Source: Ulota crispa
Lineage: Eukaryota > Streptophyta > Bryopsida > Orthotrichales > Orthotrichaceae
NCBI GenBank assembly: GCA_963920765.1
Contig: OY987246.1
Coordinates: 24,065,167-24,129,166 of the forward strand
DNA: 64,000 nucleotides
Reading direction: 5' to 3'
A model generated the notes under the pieces. The model had not been told where the DNA came from and did not search any database. It was given only the letters and a program-made list of their open reading frames with translations. Positions 33,759 through 46,295 of this stretch are shown here, piece after piece. The position numbers and the translations under genes are program-made. How positions within the stretch are numbered: position 1 is the first letter of the stretch; every line of letters starts with the position of its first letter.

Positions 33759-34600
33759 GCTTGCTGCTGCTGCTGCTGCTGCTGCAACCCTCAGTCGCCG
33801 TCCCTGGAACACATTTGCCAATCCAGAAGAAGAATTAGGCACCAGAACTGGAAATCCCTACATACCCCACTGGAATCAGCAACCCTGCCGTCATGGCCAA
33901 ACCCTACGAATCGACAGGCATGATGATGAGGATGATGGTGCAGGTAGGCCCTAGTGCTGCTCGACATACACTGAAATGCAAGTGCAAGGGGGTTGGCAAT
34001 GCGGGTGAGCCTGGGAGAGCGCTCAACTGAGCGTGAGAGTGAGGGTGCAAGAGGGCAGAGGAGGAGGAGGAGGGCACACATCTAAGCTTAGACATGCAAG
34101 CAGCTGGCACACGCCATGCCCACAGTGCGCGTGCCCCAAGAGCAGCCATGTGCCTCTTCCCACACTTCCCCCTTTCCCTTGCCCTGTCCTGAAATCCAAA
34201 ACCCAAAACCCTGCATGAACCCAACAACTCTCGACTGACATTTCGAAAGCAGGCAATGGCAGAGAAATTGGGTAACTTAAGGCCAAGGGAGAAGGGAGAG
34301 TACCTCGGTGATGTGGTGTGCGAGTGCAAGTGTAAGTGTGTGAAGGGAAGAGAGGTGAGGGAGCTGCTGCTTGCATGTGCACATTTGCTCTTGTGGAAGA
34401 CGAGGCCGGGTGTGGGACTTTCGTGGAGTGCGTCCCTGGTCCCGAGGTCGCGGTTCCCAAGCTTAGGCCTTAGGGGCGCGTCATATTACGTCCCGAGTCC
34501 CACCTTCCAGTTCATTGCATTTTGCGTACATGGCAGAACTTTTGCAAGCAAAAAAAAAAAGGGGCATCTTCACTTCAGGTTTGAGTTTATCATTTTTTTC
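33759..34600. promoter_or_regulatory. GC-rich 5' region of glyoxalase I
   Basis: This stretch has higher G+C than surrounding DNA and lies immediately upstream of the glyoxalase I start on the minus strand, as expected for a promoter or 5' UTR. Long frames such as 34023-34460 minus are low-complexity Pro/Ser/Arg frames and are not supported as genes. A purine-rich GAGGAGGAGGAGG tract is at about 34060. It ends at the TTAA element beginning at 34601. Confidence 0.45.
33763..33785. repeat. (GCT)7 trinucleotide repeat beside the glyoxalase I start
   Basis: Seven GCT units plus GC lie a few bases upstream of the chosen glyoxalase I ATG. On the minus strand they read as GCA/AGC, which in the glyoxalase frame would encode alanines if translation began further upstream. 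Length variation here would alter the 5' leader. Confidence 0.9.
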
Positions 34601-35528
34601 TTAACCCTTAAAGGTCCAAGCCATTTTTTCTGTGAAAAATATAGAAAATTGCCACTTTTGGGGAAGCAAGTACAATGGTAAGTTTTTTTTTTTATGAGAA
34701 TCCAATCGTAAGATCTTACAGTAGATTACAAGAGGTAAACGTGGTAAAAAAATCAGCTCAATCTACACAAAAATGAGTGAGATATTTACATCTAAATTGC
34801 AGAAAAAAGTTTTTTTTTGTTGCTACCCAGAAATTTCAAAAGGCTTTGACCACTCTTAGAGCAAAAAAATTGCTCTAGGCAAAGTTGAGGTTTATTTTTC
34901 CCATGTAGGAGACCAAGTTAGGTATGCGTGGGAGAATTTTCAAATCAATTGGAACTATACAACACATGAGAAAAAATTGTAAGTAAAAAGAAGTAGAGAA
35001 TGAGTTAAAACACTAAATTGTTAAGAATTTAATTATTAAAATGGAAAATGCAAATCCCAACAATTATTATGTTGTGATAACCAATCTACATCCTTTTCTT
35101 TTGTTTTTTTTTCCAAAATAATGAAAATTGAGTAAAGTAAAGGACTTCAAAGTTTATTTTAGAGTAGAGAATCTAGAACTGCTCGCAAACAGAAACTCCT
35201 CATAACTTTCATCTCATCTATCAAAATTGAATGATCCAAAGCTCCCCATGTCTATATAAGTCTAAAGAACCTATTTCATATTATTATTTGAAAAAAATGA
35301 AATTTTTAAAGAAGTTTTTGGCTGCCCAAGGAGCAGCATTTTGCAGATTTCTATGCATAACTTCTTCAATAAATGTTAGAATGGAGAAAAAATTACATTC
35401 TCACTTAGATCTTTGAATTCCTCACCTTCAATAAAAGTTTCAAAAAATCATGCAAAGTAGTTTAGCCATAGGTACATGCCCAAAATCCCATTTGTCCTCC
35501 AAAGGGACAATGGTCCTTTAGGGGTTAA
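34601..35528. mobile_element. TTAA-flanked element E (928 bp)
   Basis: It starts TTAACCCTTAAAGGTCCAAG and ends ACAATGGTCCTTTAGGGG plus TTAA. A second copy of nearly the same length (929 bp) is at 57538-58466, sharing long stretches such as GAGTGAGATATTTACATCTA and AGAGAATGAGTTAAA. The right part (from about 35160) matches one arm of the palindromic element D just downstream. Confidence 0.8.
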
Positions 35529-35617
35529 ACCCAATTTTGAATCTCATAACCCCTAGTACAAATGCCATGTGGATGATACAAATATGGGCCTATTGCAACC
35601 AAATCTTATGTATATTA

Positions 35618-36342
35618 TTAACCCCTAAAAGACCAAGCCCCCTTTGGGGGACAAATGGGATTTTGGGCATGTACCTATGGTCAAACTACTTTGCGTGATT
35701 TTTTGAAAATTTTATGGATGATGGGGAACTCAAAGATTTATGCAAGTATCTAATTTTTTCTTCATTCTGACATTTATTGAAGACGTTAGAAATGAATTTT
35801 TGGAAAACAAGCAAGGTTGGGCAGCCCAAAAACTTCTTTAAAAATTGCATTTAATAATAATAAAAATTTGAAATAGGTTCTTTAGACTTATATATACATA
35901 GGGAGCTTTGAATCATTCAATTTTGATTGATGAGATGAAAGTTATGAGAAGTTTTTGTTTGCGGGTAGGTGTGAAAAATCTCAAAACCATGCCTACCAAC
36001 AAACTAAAAGTTCTCATAACTTTCATCTCATCAATCAAAATTGAAGGATTCAAAGCTCCCCACATCTATATAAGTCTAAAGAACCTATTTCATATTTATT
36101 TATTTTTTAAATGCAATTTTTAAAGAAATTTTTGGGCTGCCCAATCTCGCTTGTTTTCCAGAAATTTATTTCTAACTTCTCCAATAAATGTCAGAATGAA
36201 GAAAAAATTAAATGCCCACTTAGATATTTGAATTCCACACCTTTAATAAAAGTTTCAAAATTTTACAAAAAGTAGATTAGCTGTAGGTACATGCCCAAAA
36301 TCCATTTGTCCCCAAGGGGACAGTTGGTCCTTTAATGGTTAA
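35618..36342. mobile_element. Palindromic TTAA element D (725 bp)
   Basis: TTAA at both ends, starting TTAACCCCTAAAAGACCAAG and ending TTGGTCCTTTAATGG plus TTAA. The halves are reverse complements meeting near 35980; for example TCAATTTTGATTGATGAGA at about 35919 is mirrored in the right arm at about 36030. The centre shares its sequence with element C and with one half of element E. Confidence 0.8.
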
Positions 36343-36850
36343 AATTCCATTTGGATGTCATATAAAACAAAATTAACACAAAAATAAAATAGAACTTCAA
36401 ATTTGAGAGCTGCATATTTTTTGGAGTGTTTTACATGTAACGTGAATTGAAATCCATTTCCTTATGAACTTTTTTTGAGAGATGACCTTCTCAAACTTGA
36501 AAACTCCCTAATAGGTATGCGCCTCCTGTAGGATTATCCTACCTTAAAAACCCATAATGTCCTTAATGTTTTAGCTGTATACTGATATAGTGAGATGAGA
36601 CGACCCTCAATGTATGTATTTTCTATGTGCTTGTAGACACAACAAATTTTACCTATTGGCCAAAGAAAAGCCTGCACAAACTCCAAAACATGGGATGAAT
36701 TTTATGCTCTGGAAACCAACGATATTCTCTCACACAAAATGCGGATGTTTACCATAACATAAAGTAAAAAAAGACATACTGGCTCAGAATAGGAAAACCC
36801 AAAAACAACAAACAATTTTACAATACAAACTTCTTGTTGTGTTGTTTTAG
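36343..36850. other. Intergenic DNA, no gene seen
   Basis: AT-rich DNA with no exon-like frame. It ends in a T-rich run with GTTGTTTTAG at 36841-36850, which looks like a splice acceptor for the frame that follows. Confidence 0.4.
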
Positions 36851-37018
36851 GAGTTCCTCGGCCAGCATGGAAGTTTGCTCTTGATTATGGACCAAGCAGT
36901 AAATGGACTAGACTTGGATGAACGTTCACGATCTCGTCAACAGGGGAGAACGAGATACACCGAATGGAACGAGGGAGTCAGGGTGTGGAATTGGTATTGC
37001 AGGGGACTCCACAAGTGA
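36851..37018 (+). CDS. Exon-like frame, possible terminal exon of an unknown gene
   Basis: Directly after GTTGTTTTAG a frame of 55 codons runs to TGA at 37016. It reads EFLGQHGSLLLIMDQAVNGL at the start and GVRVWNWYCRGLHK at the end, with a basic RSRSRQQGRTR stretch between. Base composition is higher in G+C than the flanks. I do not recognise the protein, and no upstream exon could be joined to it. It could be the last exon of a gene, a fossil gene piece, or chance. Confidence 0.2.
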   Translation, partial: EFLGQHGSLLLIMDQAVNGLDLDERSRSRQQGRTRYTEWNEGVRVWNWYCRGLHK

Positions 37019-37600
37019 GCTCCTCTCACATTTTGGAGGGAAAAGGTGATAACATGGACTCATCGTCCACTGGACGTCTTTTTGGTGTGAATGTCATATT
37101 GAACAAAACCTTGAGACTGACTAATGTGATTGCTTACGGCTTTGCCGGTGATTGTGGACATCCTGGTCTGAATTGGAATTGGGTGAGAGCAGCTCTCTAT
37201 CTGCAATTCACAGGAGCTTCCTCGGTGGCAAGCGGTGGTTGTCTTCCGCTGCTGTCAATGTTTCTGCCGTAATTTCCATGGCCATCCGTCACACAATGGC
37301 AGACGACGATTGTGACAGAATCGGTGCAGGCCACGGTGGTGCAAGCTCAGGATCCTCGTAGTCGAGTCGTCATGCCCACAGACGTGCAGTGCAGTGCAGG
37401 GCAGGCTGGGAGGAACGCCACAGAAGAGGGCGACGCTCAGGATTTCTCCATCTCCACGGCTCTCGTTTTGGTTCGTCCCTATCTCTGCTCCTGCTTGGAA
37501 TCCTGTCAATGCGTTCTGCATCACCTACAATTCTCTCATCGTCTCATCATCAAGTCTTGACAAACCTTGGTAGCACTTGCAGTTAGTTTTTCGGAATTTT
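37019..37600. other. G+C-raised block without an assigned gene
   Basis: Overlapping frames on both strands (for example 36964-37272 plus and 37255-37524 minus) show no recognised domain. An ATG at 37053 opens MDSSSTGRLFGVNVILN, which runs to NWNW followed by a GTGAGA donor-like site at about 37183. The composition resembles gene DNA more than the neighbouring AT-rich intergenic sequence, so a decayed gene or promoter is possible. Confidence 0.3.
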
Positions 37601-40600
37601 ATTTGTTGCATTTTGTATGCTGCAAGGGTTTTGTGAACAGCTTGGATCACGATGCCATTCACGATGATTCTGGAATAATGAGTACCAGAGCATTTTTTTC
37701 AAATTGCTAGATCTTCGCTGTCCACATTCCATTGGGTAATAAATGGAGGGACCAACCCACATTGGTCTTAATTTGTCAAAAATTTTGCCAAAATTGTTGT
37801 TATGAGTAGGAGAACTTTGTTAGAATTGACACTTTTTTTTGTTAAGTCTATAACTAAATCAATTCTTTTTGGGATTAGAGTTGACTTCCTTGGTGGTTTG
37901 GAATTGACCACGGTGAATAGTGTTTTCTAATATTTTATATTCTATACAACTTAAATCTACCCTATATATTTGTAGAGGATGTATTTTATAATCAAATCAC
38001 TCACATCTAAAATGATAAAGAATGTAATAAAGAGCGTGCTCATAAGCAATGATGGAGATCATGTTTTGATGATTTTTAGGATTACTACATAGAATTGTTG
38101 ATTGGTGGCTTCTTAAACAAGAACAAAGTGTGGGGTACAATAATAAAATCAATTATGTTACTATGTTTGACATGGATGTAGAGAGTGAGAACATAGATGT
38201 CATCCTTAACAATGTGAGGAATGCAATTCAACAAGCATAACAAGGTCCATTGACAATTGTTAGTGGAGAACCCAAATCCTTGCAATTCTTGTGCTTCTCA
38301 GTAGAAACTTGCTGCAATACTTTTTTGTTTTTTCATTTTGTTATTTTTTTGGTTTTGTAACCTGTTTGTTATTTCCTTGTTTTTTTGTTTGTAGACCACC
38401 ATGGAAGTCAAACCTTAGAAGGAGAATTCAATGCATTGAATGCAAAAATTCTAAGAGCTCAAGGTTTTGGAAAGTTTTACTAACATCTATATAAATACTA
38501 CACTACAAATTAGTGCAAGATCTCCTCATACTAATTTGGGTGAAATTTTGCTTACTTAGTATGATAAATTTGGCATGCCTCCTGCCTTTGTTTTCCAAGT
38601 AGGGTTTTGCCCACAACCTCTTTGCCATTTATTTGTTTGTCAAGTAGCAACTTGGTGTCACAACCTTCTGTAATGTGGCCGGCATCCTTCATACTCTCTC
38701 AAATTGAGCTACTTGCTAACAAAATCTGCTTGGAATTTTGGCCACATAAGTCACACTATTTTGATATAATTTTAAAATTCACAGTATGTTGAATTAGCTT
38801 AGATTAATATGAACTACTTTATTAGTGCACCTTGCAAATTCACCTATTTCTTGAAGTAGTGCAAGTTAACGTCATTAGTGCAAGACACAGTAACTGAAAA
38901 AACCTGTGTAGTTTTTGGGTTTTGTACATTCTTCTATTCCACATGTATTTGATGTCCAAGAATTCTTGGTATTGGAATTAGGTTAGTCATGCAATTGGGG
39001 TCTCCTATTGCTGCTCCTTCAAATTTCAAAAAATTGTGGAGTTCTAGAATCCTCTGTTTCAAGCAACCCTAAATCAATCAAGTGCTTTAGGGTTCTAATT
39101 AGCCTCAGTGGAACTATCCAATCTCTCTTGTTATCTTTTTCAAAGCCAAAAGGTTTTAAATAATGTTGTTGGACATAATATCAAGTTATGGTATTTCATC
39201 TTGAACATTCAAATTTGTACATTTGGGAAATCAAAGGGTTCACATTAAGTAAGAAGTTCATAGGTTACAAGAACAAACTTTTTTCCATGGTGTCTTGGAG
39301 TTGGAAAACCTAGAAACAACAAATGAAGAAATAAAAAAGCTTTAAAACAATAAATAAATTTGCATTGCAAATTTGTTTGTTGTTTTTGAGATTTACTACT
39401 CTAATTCAACATGGAAGTTTGCTCCAAGTTTTGTCCAACTAACTAATTTGTCTCAAAACAAACACTATCTTGAAAACAAATCATTGTAACTTGTGATATT
39501 AAAGATGATTTTCTTTTTCAAGTAGGTATTATGGTTTGGTAGCTTCAAGAGCTTGGAGTTGACGTTGAGGATTGTGGTTTTTTTTATTACCAACCCGCCT
39601 TACAAATGGCATCAATTATGAGGGTGAAGATGGCCATAGACCACTATAGACCACTTCATGTTGTTTGTCTTTACGGTCATTTTGCTTTGCAGGTATCATG
39701 GAAGAATTCTCGTTTGTTTTTAAATCCTCATGAGATTACAAATATTCAATTGAAATTTCTTCAATATGGATTGGTATAAACTCCATACAGTCCTCGTGTT
39801 GAGTTCTTGTTAAATCAGTGTTAGTGTGATATTGGTGACTTTGACATAAATTGGATGTTAAATTGCTTGACAATGATTTGTTAGATTGATTTACCAAGAA
39901 TAATTTTGTCAATCTGGGTGTAGCAAAAGGAGCCTCTATTGAAAAAGAGCAATTTCAATCTTATGCTTCAAAGGGAGTATCAATTATGCTTTAAATTATA
40001 AGATGCAAAATCATGTCTGTTGAAAATTAATTTCAAATAACTAGGTATGTTTAGAAATTGATGAGAACTGGAAACAAATGTTAATGAAAATTATCATTAT
40101 CATTATCAAAGTGGTTGTATTATTATGTGAAATTTCAAGGGCTTCTTAGGCTCCAATCTAGCTGGGATTTGTTTTGGAGTACTTTACTTCACACACCCAT
40201 TTGAAAATCTTTGGGATGATGCAACTAGTGCAAGTATTGAAATTTTGGATGAAGATGAAGGACTACCCCTACATGATGCATGCATAGGAGGTAAAGTCCC
40301 AATCACCATAATTACAACATCATGATAATTTGATCAGATTCTTGTGTGTAACTTGAACCACATGTTCTACCAATATTGTTTTAATGCTTTTGGTAATCAG
40401 AGACTTCTTTGTTGAACTCCCAAAGAGGTTTTATCTTGAAAACAAATACTAGTGTGCTAATCAAAAAGTATATGTGTTGTATTGAATGCTTCTTCTTTAT
40501 CCTTATTTGTTTTTTTCTTATAGGTTACAATGAAATTTGTAAGCATTTTTCTTTGTGCTGCCAACAGCCAAAAGAAACTAAAATTACTTTGGACTCATTT

Positions 40601-40998
40601 GATAATGACGGTGATACAACATACATTCCTCTTCCTTCTTTCACTAATGGGGAAACTTTTTGCGGTATCTCAATAGGGTGCGTTTGTTAAAATTCAATTA
40701 AAAAATTCCAATTGATTTTGAGTTTAATTGCACACTAAATTCATGCCAATTGAAAAAAGAAAGACAACCATTACGTTACTCAACAAACATGAACATGTCC
40801 AACATCATTCTTTTTATGGTCTTCTTAACAATCTCTAGAACAAAGTTTTCAGTTAAAAATAGATTACTTCGAGAGCATTTAGTCACCATCATAACAGGGA
40901 ATCTTCTCAACAATTCACAAGGTCTTTCTATAGTCAATGTGATCACTCAGAGGCCCCCTGTGTATTAATTACAAAGTTTTTGTGTGATTAGTGTGACC
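37601..40998. other. AT-rich intergenic DNA, no gene supported
   Basis: No frame here has a recognised domain. The stretch at 38500-38890 shares scattered phrases (TAGTGCAAGTTA, ACTTCACTC-type words) with 50940-51080 and 52080-52400, suggesting an old dispersed repeat. A frame at 40409-40690 begins next to a TTTTTCTTATAG acceptor-like site, but its sequence is not recognised. Confidence 0.4.
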
Positions 40999-41058
40999 AG
41001 AAAGAGACCTCCGTGATGACGACGATCTGTACAAGTTCTTGCAATCACTATTCAAAGA
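40999..41058 (+). CDS. Possible terminal coding exon (unknown protein)
   Basis: After a GTGTGACCAG acceptor-like site the plus strand reads KRDLRDDDDLYKFLQSLFKE in outline and then TAA at about 41056. The acidic-amphipathic end looks like real protein, and about 250 bases of less AT-rich, UTR-like DNA follow it. I cannot name the family and could not find the preceding exons, so this may be a remnant or a coincidence. Confidence 0.25.
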
Positions 41059-41362
41059 GTAAGCAAATTCCAGCTTTCTACTTATCAGGTTCTGCAGCAA
41101 CACATGCTTTGAAGCATTTTTCCACTTTAGTATCAAAACTTGTGAGGATATCTTGTCGAGAGTCATTTCTTAGAGACGAAACCTTGTACCCTAGTTAGTT
41201 ATGCAGCAGCCTTTGCACCATGCTGCTAGGGGCTAATCGTTTCAGAGGTTGTCCTGTACAGTTGCTTCTAAACTCGAAGATTTCAAAACTTAGAGGACAG
41301 ATATCAAAAGCTTTTGACAGTCTAAGGTTGTAATGTCTCAAGATTGGTATAAAAAATGCGTT

Positions 41363-41580
41363 CCCCTTAAGAATGTTGCCTACCAAAATTTGGGCTGTGA
41401 TTATAAAACGACCATTTAGTACCTGAAGAAATGATCTGATGACAATTGTCAAAAACTCCCCAAAAATTTCTAGTTGACTATTAGTATGTATGTGACTTGG
41501 CTTGAAATTTACAACTCCAATGGGATTCATGTGTATACAACATGGGAGAGCATATACAAAACAACAACATTCTTAAGGGG
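41363..41580. mobile_element. Second copy of short element H (218 bp)
   Basis: It has perfect inverted ends CCCCTTAAGAATGTTG and CAACATTCTTAAGGGG. The interior matches 8879-9124, for example TTAGTACCTGAAGAAATGA and AATGGGATTCATGTG. The flanks read CGTT and TTAT, so the TTAA target has decayed or was lost. Confidence 0.7.
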
Positions 41581-41616
41581 TTATATCTTTGAAAATCTCA
41601 TTGCATGACCAATACA

Positions 41617-41800
41617 ATACAATACAAGGTGATTTTCTTGTATTTGGAATGGATCTACACCTTTGCTAACTTGAAATCAACAAGAAAGTTGAAATATAGA
41701 TCAATGTGATTCTAGGGAGCTATTTGAAATCCCAGACTAAAACTTCTTGTTGATAGCAAATGTCAATTATACGACAGCGTATCGATACTATGCCCATGGA
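41617..41800. repeat. Degraded copy of short element J
   Basis: It matches the interior of 42710-42943 over about 180 bases, for example AGGTGATTTTCTTGTATTTGG and ATTATACG-CAGCGTAT. The ends are lost. It begins just after the H copy, so the two may once have abutted as other family members do. The open frame starting at 41747 overlaps it and is not supported as a gene. Confidence 0.6.
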
Positions 41801-42709
41801 ACGTTCAAGGACTCAATTAGACTGCAACGTGAGTTTATAAACTGCTCATTTGTAGACTTTATAGAAGCAAGTAAGCAAGTAATAGCAGTGGTTTTGCAAA
41901 ATATGAGCTTAGAATGCAAGTTAGAGTTTTATTGGGAGCTGAAAGGCCTAGATCTCCATGATTACCGATACAGTACGTCGGTTGCTGTTCACTGGTGTGA
42001 AGTAGCCATTGTGAAACATTCGAGTCCACACGTATCTTATGATCGCTCTTAAGGCGGCTGATTTTGCTTAAGGCCATTACTAATGGGTTTGGAAGAGACA
42101 GTATGATGGTCTTTTGACCTTGTCCCGGTTTTTGAGAGACCGTGATGTTGTGAGCCTTGTTCATGAATCACGGCTCTCTGGACAAGATCCTTTTTAATAC
42201 GAACATCTTGGTGTTTTAGTTTCTTTTGCCTACCTTTTTCTGTGTTCGTGATTGGTAATCGAAGATTTTGAAGACTTTCTATTTTGTGCTATTTAGAGTG
42301 CTACTTGTGACTTTCGGTATGTTGGCATATCTGGCTTGGAGTAGATCCTCTCAATAATTTATTTTTACCCTTAAACAGCATATCCAGCCCTAGAGACATG
42401 GTGTTCATAAACTTTTTGGAGCAAGTGTACCACTTGGTTGTGGTAGCTTAGATAGGGTTTTTTCAATTTAACTCAATGCATGACTTGCATTACACTTATT
42501 TGCAGCATTAAATGTTTCTTTGTTTGCTTGTAATTTGTACTAAAGAGGTTTGAAGGATCATTTAATTCTTGCTCAACGCCTCCAATTGACTCCTCATGTG
42601 GTTGATTCTTTATTGTGATTGATCATGCATGCATGTTTGATCTCTGTATTTAATTCTTATTCTTTTTTGTGATTCTTGGGGCTGCCCCTACTAGGACATA
42701 AAATGTTGT
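41801..42709. other. Intergenic DNA, no gene assigned
   Basis: This stretch is somewhat less AT-rich than its surroundings to about 42260. No domain was recognised in either orientation. Confidence 0.35.
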
Positions 42710-42943
42710 TTAACCCCTAAAGGACGGAGCGTGTTGTTGCAACCAGTAGAATACGAGGTGATTTTCTTGTATTTGGAATAGATTCACAACTTTATCAAAT
42801 TTGAGATCAACAAAGAAGTTGGAGAATAGATCAAAGTGGTTCTAGTGAGCTACTTGAGATCCCAAATTACAACTTCTTATCGGTAGCAAATACCGATTAT
42901 ACGGCAGCGTATATACTATGCCCTATTGTCCTTTAAGGGTTAA
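42710..42943. mobile_element. Short TTAA-flanked element J (234 bp)
   Basis: It starts TTAACCCCTAAAGGACGG and ends ATTGTCCTTTAAGGG plus TTAA. The interior has a degraded relative at 41617-41800. Confidence 0.7.
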
Positions 42944-43534
42944 AGGTTAAAGAGGAATGAAGAGGTATGTGCTTGTTACATAACATTCCTAAATAGAAAA
43001 ATTTCCTCCCTTTCATCAATAGGAATTTTGGAGAATACGCCACTATGGAATACCTAAAGGTTAAATTCTAGAGCAGAAGCGGAACAAGTTTCAGTGAGAA
43101 GCAAACATTGGTTGGGTGTCCTTGTGACAATGGTAGAGTATTCTCAACTCTAGTATTATAGGATGGGGTTCTATGATTTTGCTTAGTTAGGTGAATAGGA
43201 TCCTAGTTTCTCTGCTCCAAAATGTTGTGCAACTCTTAAAACGGCTTAGCTTGTGTAATCATATATTTCAACCTCTTCTTTGTATTTTGAATTTGTTTCT
43301 CTTGTTGTAATGCGTGTCTATTCAAAAGCTTTAGTTGCAAAAAGTTACTCAAATTATTAGGGTTGTAAAGTGGGTTAGAGTATAAGCCTTCCCTCTTACA
43401 AAACTTGCCTATCTTCATTTCATGAAGCAAGCTCAACTCAATTGAAATCAACATCTACTCTAAGATTGAGCTTGAAAACTTAGTAGTTTATGAAAATGTG
43501 TAGGGTAAGATCTCACGCAAGGGCATTCTCAAGT
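42944..43534. other. Intergenic DNA, no gene seen
   Basis: No recognisable frame, terminal repeat or tandem array was found here. Confidence 0.35.
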
Positions 43535-43753
43535 TTAACCCCTGAACAGCTTGAAAGCCCTTTGTGGCCATATGTACAAAGATATTTGAGCTGTTCTAAG
43601 GGCTTTTCAAATTTTTTTATGCACCCACCATCATACAGCCCTTCAATATGTATGGTTGTAACACTTAATTTCCAACTTATTCAAACTTTTGAATATTAGT
43701 TGCGACCGTATTTGATATCGTATCTCCAAAGCCAAGGACCCTTCAAGGATTAA
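43535..43753. mobile_element. Possible short TTAA-flanked element M (219 bp)
   Basis: TTAACCCCTGAACAGCTTG at the left and CCTTCAAGGATTAA at the right are imperfect inverse forms, with TTAA at each end. The ends match less well than in other members, so this is a tentative call. Confidence 0.45.
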
Positions 43754-45534
43754 GCCATTGGGAAAGAGGGCGGAGCTTGAGAAAGCAATGGCGTAAACAT
43801 GAGATTGCATATATGTGAGATCCTTAGCTTGCGTAAATGTTGCTTGTAGAAAGAGTTGTCACGTGGTTTTGTGTAATGGCATGAGTGACATTATGCAACT
43901 TGATTTTGCAATTTTTGTTGTTACATTTACAAGTATAAGTAAAAACAAAAATGCAAAGGATTTTGTTCAAGTGACGTGTGTACAACAATGTAAACTGATT
44001 ACTAAAAGAATAAGCCCCTCTACAACCCTTGTGAAAACTTCAAAAATAATATTGATGATTTCTGTCTTGTGATTCTCAATTTGAACTTGAACATCTAGAG
44101 TTTGAATTCTTTTTTTTCTTATTAATTGTTCTCTTAAAAACAGATGTTAAAAAACCAAACTTGATTTTCACTTATAACACATAATTCCAAAATTTTGGGA
44201 CTGTGCAAGTGCTAAAACTTTACAGAAGAATGTTGAAGCATTTCTTGGAACATGGGAGGCCGGGAGGGGGTTCTTTACAGGTCTTTGGGGGTGTTAGTTT
44301 TATTTTGTAAGAAAACAAGTAGCCTTTATGGGAGGATGATGTCATGGTGGACAAGGCTCTCATGCATGTGCATGTATGGGGCATTTGCGAATTCTTGTTA
44401 AGTACTAAATTGTCATGGTTGACCTCAATTGGATGTTTGTTGTGACTTATATGTTTGGATTAAAAAACATAATATATCATATTAGAAATTACAAGGCTTA
44501 GAGCACCAATAAAAAGAAATGTACTATCTTTTTTTAATCCGATTTTATTTGCAGAAGAAATCACGTCACTATCTTCTGTAGATTCAATATAAAAAAATTC
44601 AAAACTTGAAGTATGTAATGCAAGTTGATTAGCAATTGATTCAATCTAAATACCGGAAATTATGATTTCAATATCAGTCTTACAGAGTTTTTTCATATCA
44701 TCTTGATTTATTATTCTTTTGATATTTTCATTAGATGTGAACAAACAAGAAGATTTCGCATTGATAAAAGGTAAACCAATATGTGAAAATGTGGGCCTTA
44801 TTCCAGAAAAAAAATTAGACTTACAGAAACAAAACTTGTTGTAAAATATATCTTCTTTTCAATAAATATTTTCATCAAAGATTTCCGTGATTAATTAAAT
44901 TCCTCAAGATTTCATGACAATAACCACCAGTTGCAAAATGGAAAAAAACTATAAATATTTTGGTGCAAACCTTAAGGTCATAAATTCAACCACACAAATA
45001 TTAACACCCTTGCCCTTCATTTCAGTCAATCTCATAACATTATACAACCATGTACATGTGTTCCAAAACCAAAATAGAAAAACAAAAACATGTTTATTCA
45101 ACAAAAACCCATGCAAACCTTGAATTGAGTTCTCCAATCACTCTCATGGGTGATTTCCAATGTCCAAATCCACCTTTGAGCGTGTTTTGGCTCAAAAGTG
45201 GTCTACAACATTGATCTTTATCCACGTAACTTTAAGCTTGTGAACATTCAGTCCTACAATCATGAGATCAAACTTAAATTTCTATCATAATTTTAGTTGC
45301 TATAAATAAACAATTACAGTCATACTACATTTTCTTCAAAATAAAGCTATACATCTTCTGTTCATCATGTATTTTTCAGAACTTTCAAAAGTTAATAATT
45401 TTGTGAGTTTTTAAATAATTTTGGTCAAAACTCATTTAATCCATTACAAACTGCATCAAATTTATTACAATTTAAAATAAATATCAATACGTTTTCTTTA
45501 TTAGCTAAAAACATCTAAGCAATATAGGCAGTTA
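43754..45534. other. AT-rich intergenic DNA, no gene seen
   Basis: I found no recognisable frame, domain or repeat structure here. Confidence 0.4.
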
Positions 45535-46295
45535 GGGCATCTCCACTAGTGACTCAAACAAGCTCAAAGTGGATGAAAAGTGTTGAGGTCCCTCTCAAAA
45601 CACTTTGTCTTATCATATCTAGCAAGGGTCCTTTGAGACACTATTCATCATTATTGATCTTAAAGTTTAGTGGACTTTATCCTATTCTCAATAGGTGGTC
45701 AAATGATTATTTATGGGCGTGTTGAAGTGCCAAGCCACCTTTTTGAAAAGCATGTGTGGAGATCAAGGAGCAATAGATGAAAACCTTTGAGCGTGCCAAG
45801 ATCGGTGGAGTCAAGACATTTTGTCCTATAGTGTCTAGCAAGAGCCCTTCAAGACACTATTCATCATTATTGATCCTAAGTTTAGTGGACTTTATCCTTT
45901 TCTCTATAGGTGGTCAAATGATTATTTATGGGCGTGTTGAAGTGCCAAGCCACCTTTCACGCTTATTTGTTCATTTACCAAGTTAAGCACAAAATCATAA
46001 ATAATTTCAACAAAGGATTGCCAAGCATTTGGTACTAAGTGTCCTCCATTTAAAGTAATGAAATGAACTAGAAGCAATACTAGACTGATAGTTAATAGCA
46101 TAAACAAACAAAGATGAATTGGGTCGGTAGGGGAAAAAAAGATTTTTTTTTGCTTTATTTGAACCTTACTTAGGCCCAGGGTTTAAAGCCGTTCCCCTCC
46201 TATAAAACCGTACGTGATAGTTGCAAGAGCATGTGTAGAGATCAAGGAGCAATAGATGAAAACCTTTGAGCGTGCTAAGACCGGTGGAGATGCTC
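45535..46295. mobile_element. TIR element with GCATCTCCAC ends, internally duplicated
   Basis: The left end GGGCATCTCCACTAGT and right end ACCGGTGGAGATGCTCTT are inverse forms. Inside, a segment of about 125 bases is repeated with a period of 216 (45618-45742 and 45834-45957; shared GGTCAAATGATTATTTATGG). A 63-base phrase around AGATCAAGGAGCAATAGATG occurs at 45748 and 46228. No coding capacity is recognised. Confidence 0.65.

Noticed and set aside
34023..34460. 145-codon minus-strand frame upstream of glyoxalase I
   Set aside because: It is a low-complexity Pro/Ser/His frame without a domain; glyoxalase I is complete without it.
41747..42052. 101-codon plus-strand frame
   Set aside because: Its start overlaps a degraded transposable element copy and the product matches no family I know.
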